Shown here piece after piece: positions 1 through 6,916 of a DNA stretch of 11,379 nucleotides; positions within the stretch are counted from its first letter, which is position 1; every line of letters begins with the position of its first letter. The translations under genes were made by a program, and so were the position numbers. The notes below the pieces were generated by a model. The model was not told where the DNA came from. It was given only the letters and a program-made list of their open reading frames with translations, and did no database searches. Source of the stretch: an uncultured Ruminococcus sp. (GTDB lineage Bacteria > Bacillota > Clostridia > Oscillospirales > Ruminococcaceae); contig CAMWKY010000042.1 of NCBI GenBank assembly GCA_947174965.1, forward strand, positions 1-11,379, given 5' to 3'.

Positions 1-1263
1 GAATATAATAAGTAAAACCTGAGAAATTATAACTACTGAAATCAAAGCAACTGGATAAGTAGCGGCATAGGCAGATGCAACATTTTCTGTACCTGCTGTA
101 CCTATAAGAGTACCAAGAGCAGGAGTTGAAGTCATACCGCCGGTAATTGAGCCGAGATTATTAAGTAAGCTGAGTTTGAGAACATACTTTGCAAAAATGA
201 AACCAATAATCATAGGAATAATTGTCATAATCACGCCATAGAGGAAGTAGACAGCCTTGAAATATGTAACAAAGCTTGCACCGCCTGAAACGCCTGCACC
301 AATAAGGAAAAGAACGAGTCCGAACTCACGGAAAACTTTGAGAGTTGTATCCTTTGGCATTGCAGAGACAGCACCAAAATGACCAAAATGACCGAAAATA
401 AGTGAAATCAAAAGACAACCGCCTGTTGTTGTAAGAGAGAAGTTGCCGAACTTGATTGAACCAATGAAAATACCAATAATTGCAGCAAGTGAAAAAGGCA
501 TGAAACCAAATTCGTCCATTTCAATAAGTTTTCCGTTATAGGATTTTTTCTTGTTTCCTGAATCTGTAGCAACAAGCTTTTCACGTTCAACAGCCATATT
601 TGCTTTCATCATTTTCGGGATAATCTGTACAAAAAGTACAACACCGATAACGCCGAAAAGATAAGCTATTCCATGACCGACAGTTACAATAGTTTCAAGG
701 TCTGCACCATTGTCACGGCTTGCAACAGTTGCTTTAGCTGCTGAAAATGCAGGGGTACTTGTAAGCGAGCCTGAAAGAAGTCCGACAAGCATTGATGCAC
801 TTTCTTCCGTTGTGCTTTCAGGTGAAATAATACCATCAACAAAAATACAGCCTGCACATGAAAGTCCGCCTGCAAGAATTACAACGAGGGCGATAAGTAC
901 GTAGGACTTGAAATTTTTCTTGAAATTGCCGAAAAAGTTAGGTCCTGCAATGAATCCTACAGAAGTAACAAAGAGTATAAGACCGATATTTTCAACAATT
1001 TTTAGTGCCGATTTTACAAACGTTATAGAAATTTTAGCATCATTTATGACCTCACTCGCCATGAGATTGTTACCGAGATTATCAAAGAAGAAACAGCCGT
1101 AGAGGAGTGCGACAATGAAAACTCCTGCTGTACCGAGTGAAACACCTTTTACAGTGATACGTCCGAGAAGATAGCCGACTGTTGTAATCAGAAATACAGT
1201 GAATACAAGGAATACTACTTCCTTGACTGCAATTACAAAGTCTCCTGACTTAAATAGTTCCAT
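1..1263 (-). CDS. Aspartate-alanine exchanger (AAEx) family transporter, C-terminus cut by window edge
   Basis: An open frame of 421 codons starts with ATG at 1263 and is still open at base 1, so the C-terminus is missing, probably by only a few residues. It is a polytopic inner-membrane protein with two homologous halves. The first half has SLTSTPAF (T168-F173) followed by a GHGIAYLFG stretch (196-204). The second has GGMTSTPALG (M377-L383) followed by SAYAATYPVAL (397-407). This duplicated TSTPA motif is typical of the AspT/YidE/YbjL antiporter domain. A short charged loop (about 218-253) separates the halves where YidE and Corynebacterium SucE carry two TrkA-C/RCK domains; those are absent here. 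A GAGG ribosome site lies 11 nt before the start. Family members move aspartate/alanine or export succinate; beside a fumarate-reducing operon, succinate or another C4-dicarboxylate is the likeliest substrate, but that is inference. A terminator separates it from frdA, so it is probably transcribed on its own. Confidence 0.85.
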   Translation of the reverse strand, partial: MELFKSGDFVIAVKEVVFLVFTVFLITTVGYLLGRITVKGVSLGTAGVFIVALLYGCFFFDNLGNNLMASEVINDAKISITFVKSALKIVENIGLILFVTSVGFIAGPNFFGNFKKNFKSYVLIALVVILAGGLSCAGCIFVDGIISPESTTEESASMLVGLLSGSLTSTPAFSAAKATVASRDNGADLETIVTVGHGIAYLFGVIGVVLFVQIIPKMMKANMAVEREKLVATDSGNKKKSYNGKLIEMDEFGFMPFSLAAIIGIFIGSIKFGNFSLTTTGGCLLISLIFGHFGHFGAVSAMPKDTTLKVFREFGLVLFLIGAGVSGGASFVTYFKAVYFLYGVIMTIIPMIIGFIFAKYVLKLSLLNNLGSITGGMTSTPALGTLIGTAGTENVASAYAATYPVALISVVIISQVLLIIF

Positions 1264-1290
1264 AAAAAAAATTACCTCTTTTCATTTTTT

Positions 1291-1306
1291 TTGTAAATAT
1301 TAACAA
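1291..1306. promoter_or_regulatory. Imperfect 16-bp palindrome, possible redox-regulator site and promoter of the transporter gene
   Basis: On the minus strand the site reads TTGTTAATATTTACAA, palindromic except for one mismatched pair. It lies between the frdA terminator and the transporter start. The left half matches the TTGTTAA half-site of the clostridial Rex consensus (TTGTTAA-N4-TTAACAA), but the spacing between halves is 2 bp short, so a Crp/Fnr-type regulator is also possible. The TAATAT inside it could serve as a -10 element; no convincing -35 element is seen upstream (only TTTGTG-like sequence). A chance palindrome in AT-rich intergenic DNA cannot be excluded. Confidence 0.3.
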
Positions 1307-1322
1307 AACATCTATTCACACA

Positions 1323-1351
1323 AATCGACGGACTGAAACAGCCCGTCGATT
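1323..1351 (-). terminator. Intrinsic terminator after frdA
   Basis: Perfect 9-bp arms AATCGACGG (1323-1331) and CCGTCGATT (1343-1351), then one mismatch and a further 3-bp CTG/CAG stem closing on a 3-nt loop. It starts 9 nt past the frdA stop codon. In the minus-strand transcript the stem is followed by UGUGUGAAUAGAUGUUUUGUU, a weak U tract, so termination may be incomplete. It is well placed to end the fumC-hdr-flx-frd transcript and to separate it from the transporter gene. Confidence 0.72.
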
Positions 1352-1360
1352 CTGCATTTA

Positions 1361-2965
1361 TTACTTTGATTTTCTTGCATAGTGCGGAAGAAGCATAGGT
1401 GAAGCAGTTTCGTTCACAATACCTGCCTGTGCAAGTTCACTGTTGAACTTTTCAATATGTTCAAGAGTGAGTTTTTCGGGAACTGCCGTTTCTTTAGCTT
1501 TAGCAGCTGCATTTTTACCTGCGTCACGACCGAAAACAATAACATCAAGAAGTGAATTTCCCATAAGTCTGTTTCTGCCGTGAATACCTCCTGCAACCTC
1601 ACCAGCGGCATAGAGATTTTCAACATCTGTTGAACAGTCAACGCTTATATTAAGTCCTCCGTTCTGATAGTGGAGTGTAGGATATACAAGTATCGGCTCT
1701 TTGCGAATGTCAATGCCGTACTTGCCAAACATTCTCATCATAGCAGGGATTCTCTTTTCAATTGTACCCTCACCGTGAATAAGTTCAATCATCGGAGTAT
1801 CAAGCCATACTGCCTTGCCAAGATGTGTTTCAATACCCTTGTTGCGTTCAGTACATTCACGGATAATTGAAGATGCTGTAACGTCACGTGTTTCAAGCGG
1901 ATTCATAAATACTTCGCCGTCAATATTTACAAGTTTTGCACCAAGTGAACGTACTTTTTCAGTAACCAATGCACCGAAAATCTGTTCTGGATAGCCTGTA
2001 CCTGTCGGGTGATACTGGAGAGTATCAGCATAGAGAAGTCTTGCGCCTACTCTGTAGCCGAGGATAAGACCGTCAGCTGTAGCACCATAGTGATTTGAAG
2101 TAGGGAATCCCTGATAATGAAGTCTTCCTGCTCCGCCTGTAGCAATAATTACAGTTTTTGCACGTGCAACAAGAATTTCTTTTGTTTCCATGTTCATGAG
2201 AACTGCACCCGCAGCCTTGCCGTTTTCGTCAAGGATAATTTCAATAGCTGCGGTAAAATCAACAACAGGAATACCACGGTTAAGAACTTCATCACGGAGA
2301 GTACGCATAATTTCAGCACCTGAATAATCTTTAGCTGCGTGCATACGTTTTCTTGACGTACCGCCACCATGAGTTGTAACCATTGTGCCGTCGGCTTCCT
2401 TGTCAAATTCAACACCAAGCTTATTAAGCCACTGAATAGCTTCGGGAGCTTTTGTTACAAGATTTTTTACAAGTTCAGGCTTTGCCGCAAAGTGTCCACC
2501 GCCGAAAGCGTCAATATAGTGAATAGCCGGTGAGTCATTTGGCTTATCAGCGGCTTGTATACCGCCCTCTGCCATCATTGTATTTGCATCACCGATACGG
2601 AGTTTTGTAACAATCATAGCTTTTGCGCCTGCTTCGTCAGCTTCAATAGCTGCTGATGCACCTGCACCGCCTCCGCCTATAATAAGTACATCTGTATCAT
2701 AATTAGGCTTTGAAAGGTCAACATCTTCTGCACTGATACGACTTTTTCCCTGCAAGAGTTCTGCAAGTTGTGACGGAACTTTTTCGCCCTTGTTTACACC
2801 TGCTGAAAGAACTGTAAATTCGTCCTGCTTATAATCAGGGTGAAAAGTAGCAAGGAGAGTTTCTTTTTCCTCTGCTGTCATTCGTTTTGGCTCAAGACTT
2901 GCATTTTCCGCTCTCTTTTCAGCAACGATTTCAGCAAGTTCATTAAGTTTGTCAATTTTATACAT
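1361..2965 (-). CDS. frdA: Soluble fumarate reductase flavoprotein subunit (FrdA/TfrA-like)
   Basis: A 534-residue FAD protein of the fumarate reductase/succinate dehydrogenase family, predicted cytosolic with no signal peptide. The Rossmann motif DVLIIGGGGAGASAA (93-106) follows an unusual N-terminal extension of about 90 residues. Active-site equivalents are present: H319 in HPTG, R360 in the TRD segment (matching the catalytic arginine R287 of E. coli FrdA), H432 in HYQNGG and R466 in NRLMGNSLLD. The position of the covalent FAD histidine (H44 in E. coli) is N128 in the DANTMMAEGG segment, so FAD should be non-covalent. Only about 60 residues follow NSLLD, so the long C-terminal helical domain of membrane-bound FrdA/SdhA is missing. 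It starts 16 bp after frdB behind a strong AGGAGG site. L-aspartate oxidase was considered, but HPTG and the frdB partner favour fumarate reductase. Succinate oxidation is chemically possible; fumarate reduction fits the context. Confidence 0.9.
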   Translation of the reverse strand: MYKIDKLNELAEIVAEKRAENASLEPKRMTAEEKETLLATFHPDYKQDEFTVLSAGVNKGEKVPSQLAELLQGKSRISAEDVDLSKPNYDTDVLIIGGGGAGASAAIEADEAGAKAMIVTKLRIGDANTMMAEGGIQAADKPNDSPAIHYIDAFGGGHFAAKPELVKNLVTKAPEAIQWLNKLGVEFDKEADGTMVTTHGGGTSRKRMHAAKDYSGAEIMRTLRDEVLNRGIPVVDFTAAIEIILDENGKAAGAVLMNMETKEILVARAKTVIIATGGAGRLHYQGFPTSNHYGATADGLILGYRVGARLLYADTLQYHPTGTGYPEQIFGALVTEKVRSLGAKLVNIDGEVFMNPLETRDVTASSIIRECTERNKGIETHLGKAVWLDTPMIELIHGEGTIEKRIPAMMRMFGKYGIDIRKEPILVYPTLHYQNGGLNISVDCSTDVENLYAAGEVAGGIHGRNRLMGNSLLDVIVFGRDAGKNAAAKAKETAVPEKLTLEHIEKFNSELAQAGIVNETASPMLLPHYARKSK

Positions 2966-2981
2966 GACTTTACCCCTCCTA

Positions 2982-3656
2982 TTACTTCTCTATATCTCTG
3001 TTGTTGTAAAGTTCTTTGATTTCATCAATCGGCTTCTGCATCAAATCTTCAATGAGCTTATCAAATGTACCCTCATTTATCTCATTTACACGGTTATTGA
3101 GATGCTCACATTCAGGAGCGATATACTTGCCGTTAAGACGACGTGCAAGCATTGCAACCTGTGGGTGCGAGATACCAGCAGGACAGCGTGATGAACATAC
3201 TCCGCACATTACACAGTCAAAACTTTCCTCCGCACATTTGTCATATTCGCCACGCTGAGCATATGCGATATACTGCATAACATTAAGTTCCTGCGTACAA
3301 GCCTTTGTGCAGGCATTACAGCCGATACAAGCGTAAATTTCAGGATAAAGCTGCATCATAATCTGGTCATGCGGTTTTATTTCGTTGATGTTGTAAACCT
3401 GCTTTACAAGCGGGAAGAATGGGAGAGTTGCGACATACATACCCTCCTGCACTTCTGTCTGACAAGCCAGACAAGCGTGAAGTTCCTGTTTATCCTTGAT
3501 TCTGTAGATAGTTGCACAAGCTCCGCAAAATCCGTTACGACATCCACAGCCACGTACAAGCTCATAACCTGCATATTCCATAGCTGTCATAATTGTAAGA
3601 CCTGACGGCACTTGATATTTTTTGCCAAACAGATAAATATTAATCATATTATCCAT
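2982..3656 (-). CDS. frdB: Fumarate reductase iron-sulfur subunit (FrdB-like, soluble type)
   Basis: A 224-residue electron-transfer subunit that should carry electrons to the FrdA flavin. The N-terminal plant-ferredoxin-like domain holds a [2Fe-2S] site: C39, C44 and C47 in a GCGCRNGFCGAC segment, with C62 or C65 as fourth ligand. The C-terminal half has two complete four-cysteine motifs: C110, C113, C116, C120 and C148, C151, C154, C158 (the last followed by Pro). Quinone-linked FrdB/SdhB have a [3Fe-4S] motif in place of the second; here C151 fills the missing position, so two [4Fe-4S] clusters are predicted. Unlike methanogen TfrB it has no C-terminal CCG domains, and no membrane anchor gene (frdC/frdD) is nearby. 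It lies 17 bp after flxA and 16 bp before frdA. The first ATG is chosen because an AAAGGAG site sits 9 nt upstream; ATG at codon 4 would be too far from it. Confidence 0.9.
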   Translation of the reverse strand: MDNMINIYLFGKKYQVPSGLTIMTAMEYAGYELVRGCGCRNGFCGACATIYRIKDKQELHACLACQTEVQEGMYVATLPFFPLVKQVYNINEIKPHDQIMMQLYPEIYACIGCNACTKACTQELNVMQYIAYAQRGEYDKCAEESFDCVMCGVCSSRCPAGISHPQVAMLARRLNGKYIAPECEHLNNRVNEINEGTFDKLIEDLMQKPIDEIKELYNNRDIEK

Positions 3657-3673
3657 GAATTTTAACTCCTTTA

Positions 3674-4501
3674 TTAATATTCGTCGGGCAGTTCGCCTAA
3701 CTGGTCAAAACGGAAAACAGGACCGTCCTTGCACACATATTTATTGCCTATGTTGCATCGTCCGCATTTTCCTACACCGCATTTCATACGGAGTTCCATT
3801 GTTGTATATACCTGAGTTTCAGTGAATCCAAGTTCTTTAAGTCCTGCGAGAGTAAACTTAATCATAATCGGCGGACCACAGACAAGAACAGTCTTGTTTG
3901 TTGATGGGTTGAGTTCCTTGACATAGTTCGGAACGAAGCCGACATGACCGTCCCAGCCCTCCTGCTCCCTGTCGATTGTAAGGTTAACCTTAATATTCGG
4001 GTCTGCCTGCCATTCGTCGATAATTTCCTGATAGTCAACAAGGTCATCTTTTGAGCGTGAGCCGTAGATAATCTGAACATCACCGTAATTTGCTCTATTG
4101 TCACGCACATAGTTGATTACTGAACGGAGCGGAGCGAGACCAATACCGCCTGCAATAAACAAAAGGTCTTTGCCCTTTAAATCTGTTTCAACAGGAAAAT
4201 AGTTGCCATATGGTCCTCTTATTGTAATTTGCTGACCTACATCCATAGCGTGAAGCCACGTTGTAAGACAACCGCATTTTTTAATGCTGAACTCCATAAA
4301 CTCCTTGTTTGTCGGAGAAGATGTTATTGAAAACATACCCTCGCCGACTCCCGGAATTGAAAGCATTGCACACTGTCCGGGCATATGCTCAAAAACTTTT
4401 CCGCCCTCAATGGCATTTACCCTGAATGTTTTTACATCAGGAGTATCCTGCCTTATATCAGTAACAACGCCGATAAGCGGTATTAATGTATCGTTATTCA
4501 T
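3674..4501 (-). CDS. flxA: FlxA, NAD(P)H-oxidising FAD/[2Fe-2S] subunit
   Basis: A 275-residue ferredoxin-reductase-fold protein related to PyrK (dihydroorotate dehydrogenase electron-transfer subunit) and to FlxA of the HdrABC-FlxABCD complex. An FAD-binding barrel comes first (MFSITSSP, 56-63; GPYGNYFP, 96-103). A nucleotide-binding domain follows (FIAGGIGLAPLRS, 115-127; VLVCGPP, 205-211). A C-terminal [2Fe-2S] loop has C241, C246, C249 and C257 in the typical CGVGKCGRC arrangement. It should take hydride from NADH (or NADPH) and pass electrons to the iron-sulfur subunits FlxB/FlxC. Its ATG overlaps the flxB stop by 4 bp (ATGA) with GGAGG 7 nt upstream, indicating translational coupling. 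The presence of FlxA and absence of MvhA/MvhG hydrogenase genes point to NAD(P)H, not H2, as electron source. Preference for NADH over NADPH cannot be read from the motifs. Confidence 0.9.
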   Translation of the reverse strand: MNNDTLIPLIGVVTDIRQDTPDVKTFRVNAIEGGKVFEHMPGQCAMLSIPGVGEGMFSITSSPTNKEFMEFSIKKCGCLTTWLHAMDVGQQITIRGPYGNYFPVETDLKGKDLLFIAGGIGLAPLRSVINYVRDNRANYGDVQIIYGSRSKDDLVDYQEIIDEWQADPNIKVNLTIDREQEGWDGHVGFVPNYVKELNPSTNKTVLVCGPPIMIKFTLAGLKELGFTETQVYTTMELRMKCGVGKCGRCNIGNKYVCKDGPVFRFDQLGELPDEY

Positions 4502-5520
4502 TCTTTATCCTCCAGTGCTTTCATTACCTTGACAATGTTCATTGATACAGGACATTTTGAAAGACATCTTCCACAACCTACACAACCGAACTCGCCGTTA
4601 TTGTTTGCAGGAAAATATACAAGTTTGTGCATGAATCTCTGACGGAATCTTTCAAGCTGTGAGTTTCTTGAGTTGCCGTGTGCCATTTTTGTGAAATCAG
4701 AGTACATACACGAATCCCAGCATCTGAAACGCTTTATCCCGTGACCCGTATTGAAATCACGAATATCATAGCATTGACAGGTAGGGCATACAAAAGTACA
4801 AGTGCCACAGCCTAAACATGATTCAGAGAGTTCAGCCCATTTTTCAGAATTGAAATGCTTCATTAATCTTTCACCGCCGAATGACTTTGTTGAAAGATTT
4901 GCAAGCGGTAACTTTTTCATGATATTTCTTGCTTTTTCCTGAACTTCATTAAGTTTTGCAGTATCGCCATCTTCTAACATATCCGAAATTGAGGCTATAA
5001 ACTTTTTACCTTTTTCTGTACGTTCAAGGAAGAAATAATTTTCGCCGTCAGAAAATACGGCAACATCTCCCTCTGGTACAGTCGGGTCCATGCCGAAAGC
5101 TGTACAAAAACAGGTTTCAGCAGGCTTTGTGCAAGCCATTGTAATTATAGTACTATGTTCACGGCGATTTTTGTAGTAGCTGTCAACAGGTTCGGACAGA
5201 AAAACTTTGTCAAGAATAGTAAAACTTCTTGCGTCGCAGGCACGTACACCGAAAACAACAAAATCTTCCGATTCCTCACGCACATCAATAACTTCAATAT
5301 TTTTTCCCTCAACTTTAAAATCAGCAAGATTTTCAGTCTGCGGAAAGAAAAAGTCCTTTGCACTGCGTACCGTGTTGAGAGACTTGCTCAATGTCATTCC
5401 GCTTTCATACTTCTTGTATTCAGCAGAGCCTTTTTCATTGTCAACAGTAATGTAAAGTGTCTGTTTTGCTGAAATCGCATCAAACAGACTGTTTAACTTA
5501 TCAGCAGATATTTTAAGCAT
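4498..5520 (-). CDS. flxB: FlxB-like 4Fe-4S dicluster electron-transfer protein
   Basis: A 340-residue cytosolic iron-sulfur protein resembling subunit A of anaerobic sulfite reductase and the beta subunit of tetrameric [NiFe] hydrogenases. The N-terminal half contains a conserved FGVRACDARS segment (90-99) and a CFC pair (C137, C139). The C-terminal half has two ferredoxin motifs: C235, C238, C241, C245-Pro and C313, C316, C319, C323-Pro, with further cysteines at C248 and C250. Each motif should bind a [4Fe-4S] cluster, forming a relay from FlxA towards FlxD/HdrA. Its start overlaps the flxC stop by one base (TAATG) with a GGGGAG site upstream. The FlxB/FlxC names follow the flxDCBA gene order of sulfate reducers and could be exchanged; the two proteins are distant relatives. 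Confidence 0.82.
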   Translation of the reverse strand: MLKISADKLNSLFDAISAKQTLYITVDNEKGSAEYKKYESGMTLSKSLNTVRSAKDFFFPQTENLADFKVEGKNIEVIDVREESEDFVVFGVRACDARSFTILDKVFLSEPVDSYYKNRREHSTIITMACTKPAETCFCTAFGMDPTVPEGDVAVFSDGENYFFLERTEKGKKFIASISDMLEDGDTAKLNEVQEKARNIMKKLPLANLSTKSFGGERLMKHFNSEKWAELSESCLGCGTCTFVCPTCQCYDIRDFNTGHGIKRFRCWDSCMYSDFTKMAHGNSRNSQLERFRQRFMHKLVYFPANNNGEFGCVGCGRCLSKCPVSMNIVKVMKALEDKE

Positions 5521-6491
5521 TATTCAACTCCCCTTTCATGTACGATTGACGGCTCGCAGTCATCTGTATTGTAGTCATTCAAAGGAGCTTTTGTTGTTGT
5601 ATCTGCACCAGCCTGATATTCACCATAAAGACTGTTTATGTCCTTGATAAACTTTCTGTTGAGAAGATGAAGCGGTATATTCTGCGGACATACTCTTGAA
5701 CATTCTCCGCAGTCTGTACATCTTCCCGCAACGTGAAATGCCCTGATAATATGGAACATTTTTTCCTCAAAGCTGTCAGCAGGTGCTTTATTGTCAACAC
5801 CCGATTTCGGATTGTCAAACACACAGTTTTCACAAGTGCAGGCAGGGCATACATTACGGCAGGCATTACATCTGATGCACTTTGAAAGTTCGTTCTGCCA
5901 GAAGTTAAAACGCTCCTCCGCTGTCATGTTTTCAAGCTTTTCAACCATATCGAAACGGTTGGATTCAAGTACTTCTCCGTCCTCGCCGATAAGCTCATCA
6001 TATGCAACGTGCTTTTTACTCTTACAGCTTTCACATTTTCCGCTTATAGCCTCATAGAAAGGCATTTCCTCTGTGCCGTAGAGTGTTTCTATTTTAAGAG
6101 TGTAGTTCTCATTCTTTACACTAAGAACACCAGTAATTCCCTTTGCCTTTATTTTTTCAATATCAAGTTTCGGACCTCCCGGAACACCAACAACATACAC
6201 ATTTTCACGGATTATTCTGTGTTCCTTTACAAGCTGATTGAAACTATAGGTGTCACATGGTTTAAGGAAAGCAAGGATTTTTCCGTCTTTGCGTGATTCT
6301 TTTACAAGATACTTTGATACATTGGCTTGTGTGAAGTCGTCAAAAATAAATTGTCTGTCAAGTTCCTCTGCCGTTCTGAAAACAGCAGGTGTTGCATCAT
6401 AGAAAAACTCACCTTTTTTCCAACCGATTACACGGTTTACAGTGCCGTCTGCGAGAAGTTCCTTTGCTCTTTTTATCATTGCTTCCTGCAT
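5520..6491 (-). CDS. flxC: FlxC-like 4Fe-4S dicluster electron-transfer protein
   Basis: A 323-residue cytosolic iron-sulfur protein of the same broad type as FlxB (sulfite reductase A / hydrogenase beta family). The N-terminal region has the FLKPCDTYS segment (C79) corresponding to VRACDARS in FlxB, followed by a CESC pair (C153, C156). Two ferredoxin motifs follow: C205, C208, C211, C215-Pro and C258, C261, C264, C268-Pro. A cysteine cluster CPACTCENC (215-223) comes just after the first. The last 35 residues or so are polar and probably flexible. Its ATG lies 16 bp inside flxD, with GGAGG 7 nt upstream, so the two genes are translationally coupled. It should form part of the electron path between FlxA and the MvhD-like FlxD. 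Confidence 0.82.
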   Translation of the reverse strand: MQEAMIKRAKELLADGTVNRVIGWKKGEFFYDATPAVFRTAEELDRQFIFDDFTQANVSKYLVKESRKDGKILAFLKPCDTYSFNQLVKEHRIIRENVYVVGVPGGPKLDIEKIKAKGITGVLSVKNENYTLKIETLYGTEEMPFYEAISGKCESCKSKKHVAYDELIGEDGEVLESNRFDMVEKLENMTAEERFNFWQNELSKCIRCNACRNVCPACTCENCVFDNPKSGVDNKAPADSFEEKMFHIIRAFHVAGRCTDCGECSRVCPQNIPLHLLNRKFIKDINSLYGEYQAGADTTTKAPLNDYNTDDCEPSIVHERGVE

Positions 6492-6916
6492 CGTAAATCC
6501 TCCAATCTGCGATTTTTACCAAGTTTTCTGACATCTTCCGTAAACTGATTCATAACATCAGCAAATTTTGCACCCTCTGCGGCAGAAACCCACTCAAGAC
6601 GTGTTCTGTTTCGTTCAATTCCAAGAAAATCAAGCATACTGTAAAGAAGTGTAATTCTTCTTCTTGTAAAGTAATTTCCTGATGTGTAGTGACAGTCACC
6701 GGGGTGACAACCGCATATTATAACACCGTCTGCACCTTTCTGAAATGCACGGAGTATAAACATGGGATTTACTCTACATGAACATGGAACTCTTATTATT
6801 TTTACGTTTGCAGGATAATTAAGTCTGTTAGTGCCTGAAAGGTCTGCACCTGCATATGAACACCAGTTACAGCAGAATGCTACTATTACAGGCTCAAAAT
6901 TTTCATTTACTTGCAT
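6476..6916 (-). CDS. flxD: FlxD, MvhD-type [2Fe-2S] adapter to HdrA
   Basis: A 146-residue protein of the MvhD/FrhD hydrogenase iron-sulfur subunit family, at the usual length. The diagnostic elements are in order: AFCCNWCSYAGADL (13-26, C15/C16/C19), IRVPCSCRVNP (41-51, C45/C47), GCHPGDCHY (69-77, C70/C75) and LEWVSAAEGAKF (107-118). In methanogens MvhD carries a [2Fe-2S] cluster and docks the electron-donating module onto HdrA; in HdrABC-FlxABCD the FlxD subunit does the same for FlxABC. Here it sits between hdrA and flxCBA, as that role predicts. The start overlaps the end of hdrA by 10 bp, with a GGAGGT site inside hdrA. It is a separate gene, not fused to HdrA as in some organisms. C47 stands where many homologues, as I remember them, have glycine. 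Confidence 0.93.
   Translation of the reverse strand: MQVNENFEPVIVAFCCNWCSYAGADLSGTNRLNYPANVKIIRVPCSCRVNPMFILRAFQKGADGVIICGCHPGDCHYTSGNYFTRRRITLLYSMLDFLGIERNRTRLEWVSAAEGAKFADVMNQFTEDVRKLGKNRRLEDLRCRKQ

Noticed and set aside
1..1263. Sodium/glutamate symporter (GltS) as identity of the membrane protein.
   Set aside because: The twin TSTPA motifs followed by GHGIAYLFG and YAATYPVAL fit the AspT/YidE antiporter family; GltS signatures are not evident.
1361..2965. L-aspartate oxidase (NadB), suggested by the NTMMAEGG segment without the FAD histidine.
   Set aside because: HPTG, the fumarate-reductase active-site set and an adjacent frdB-like gene fit fumarate reductase; no nadA or nadC is present.
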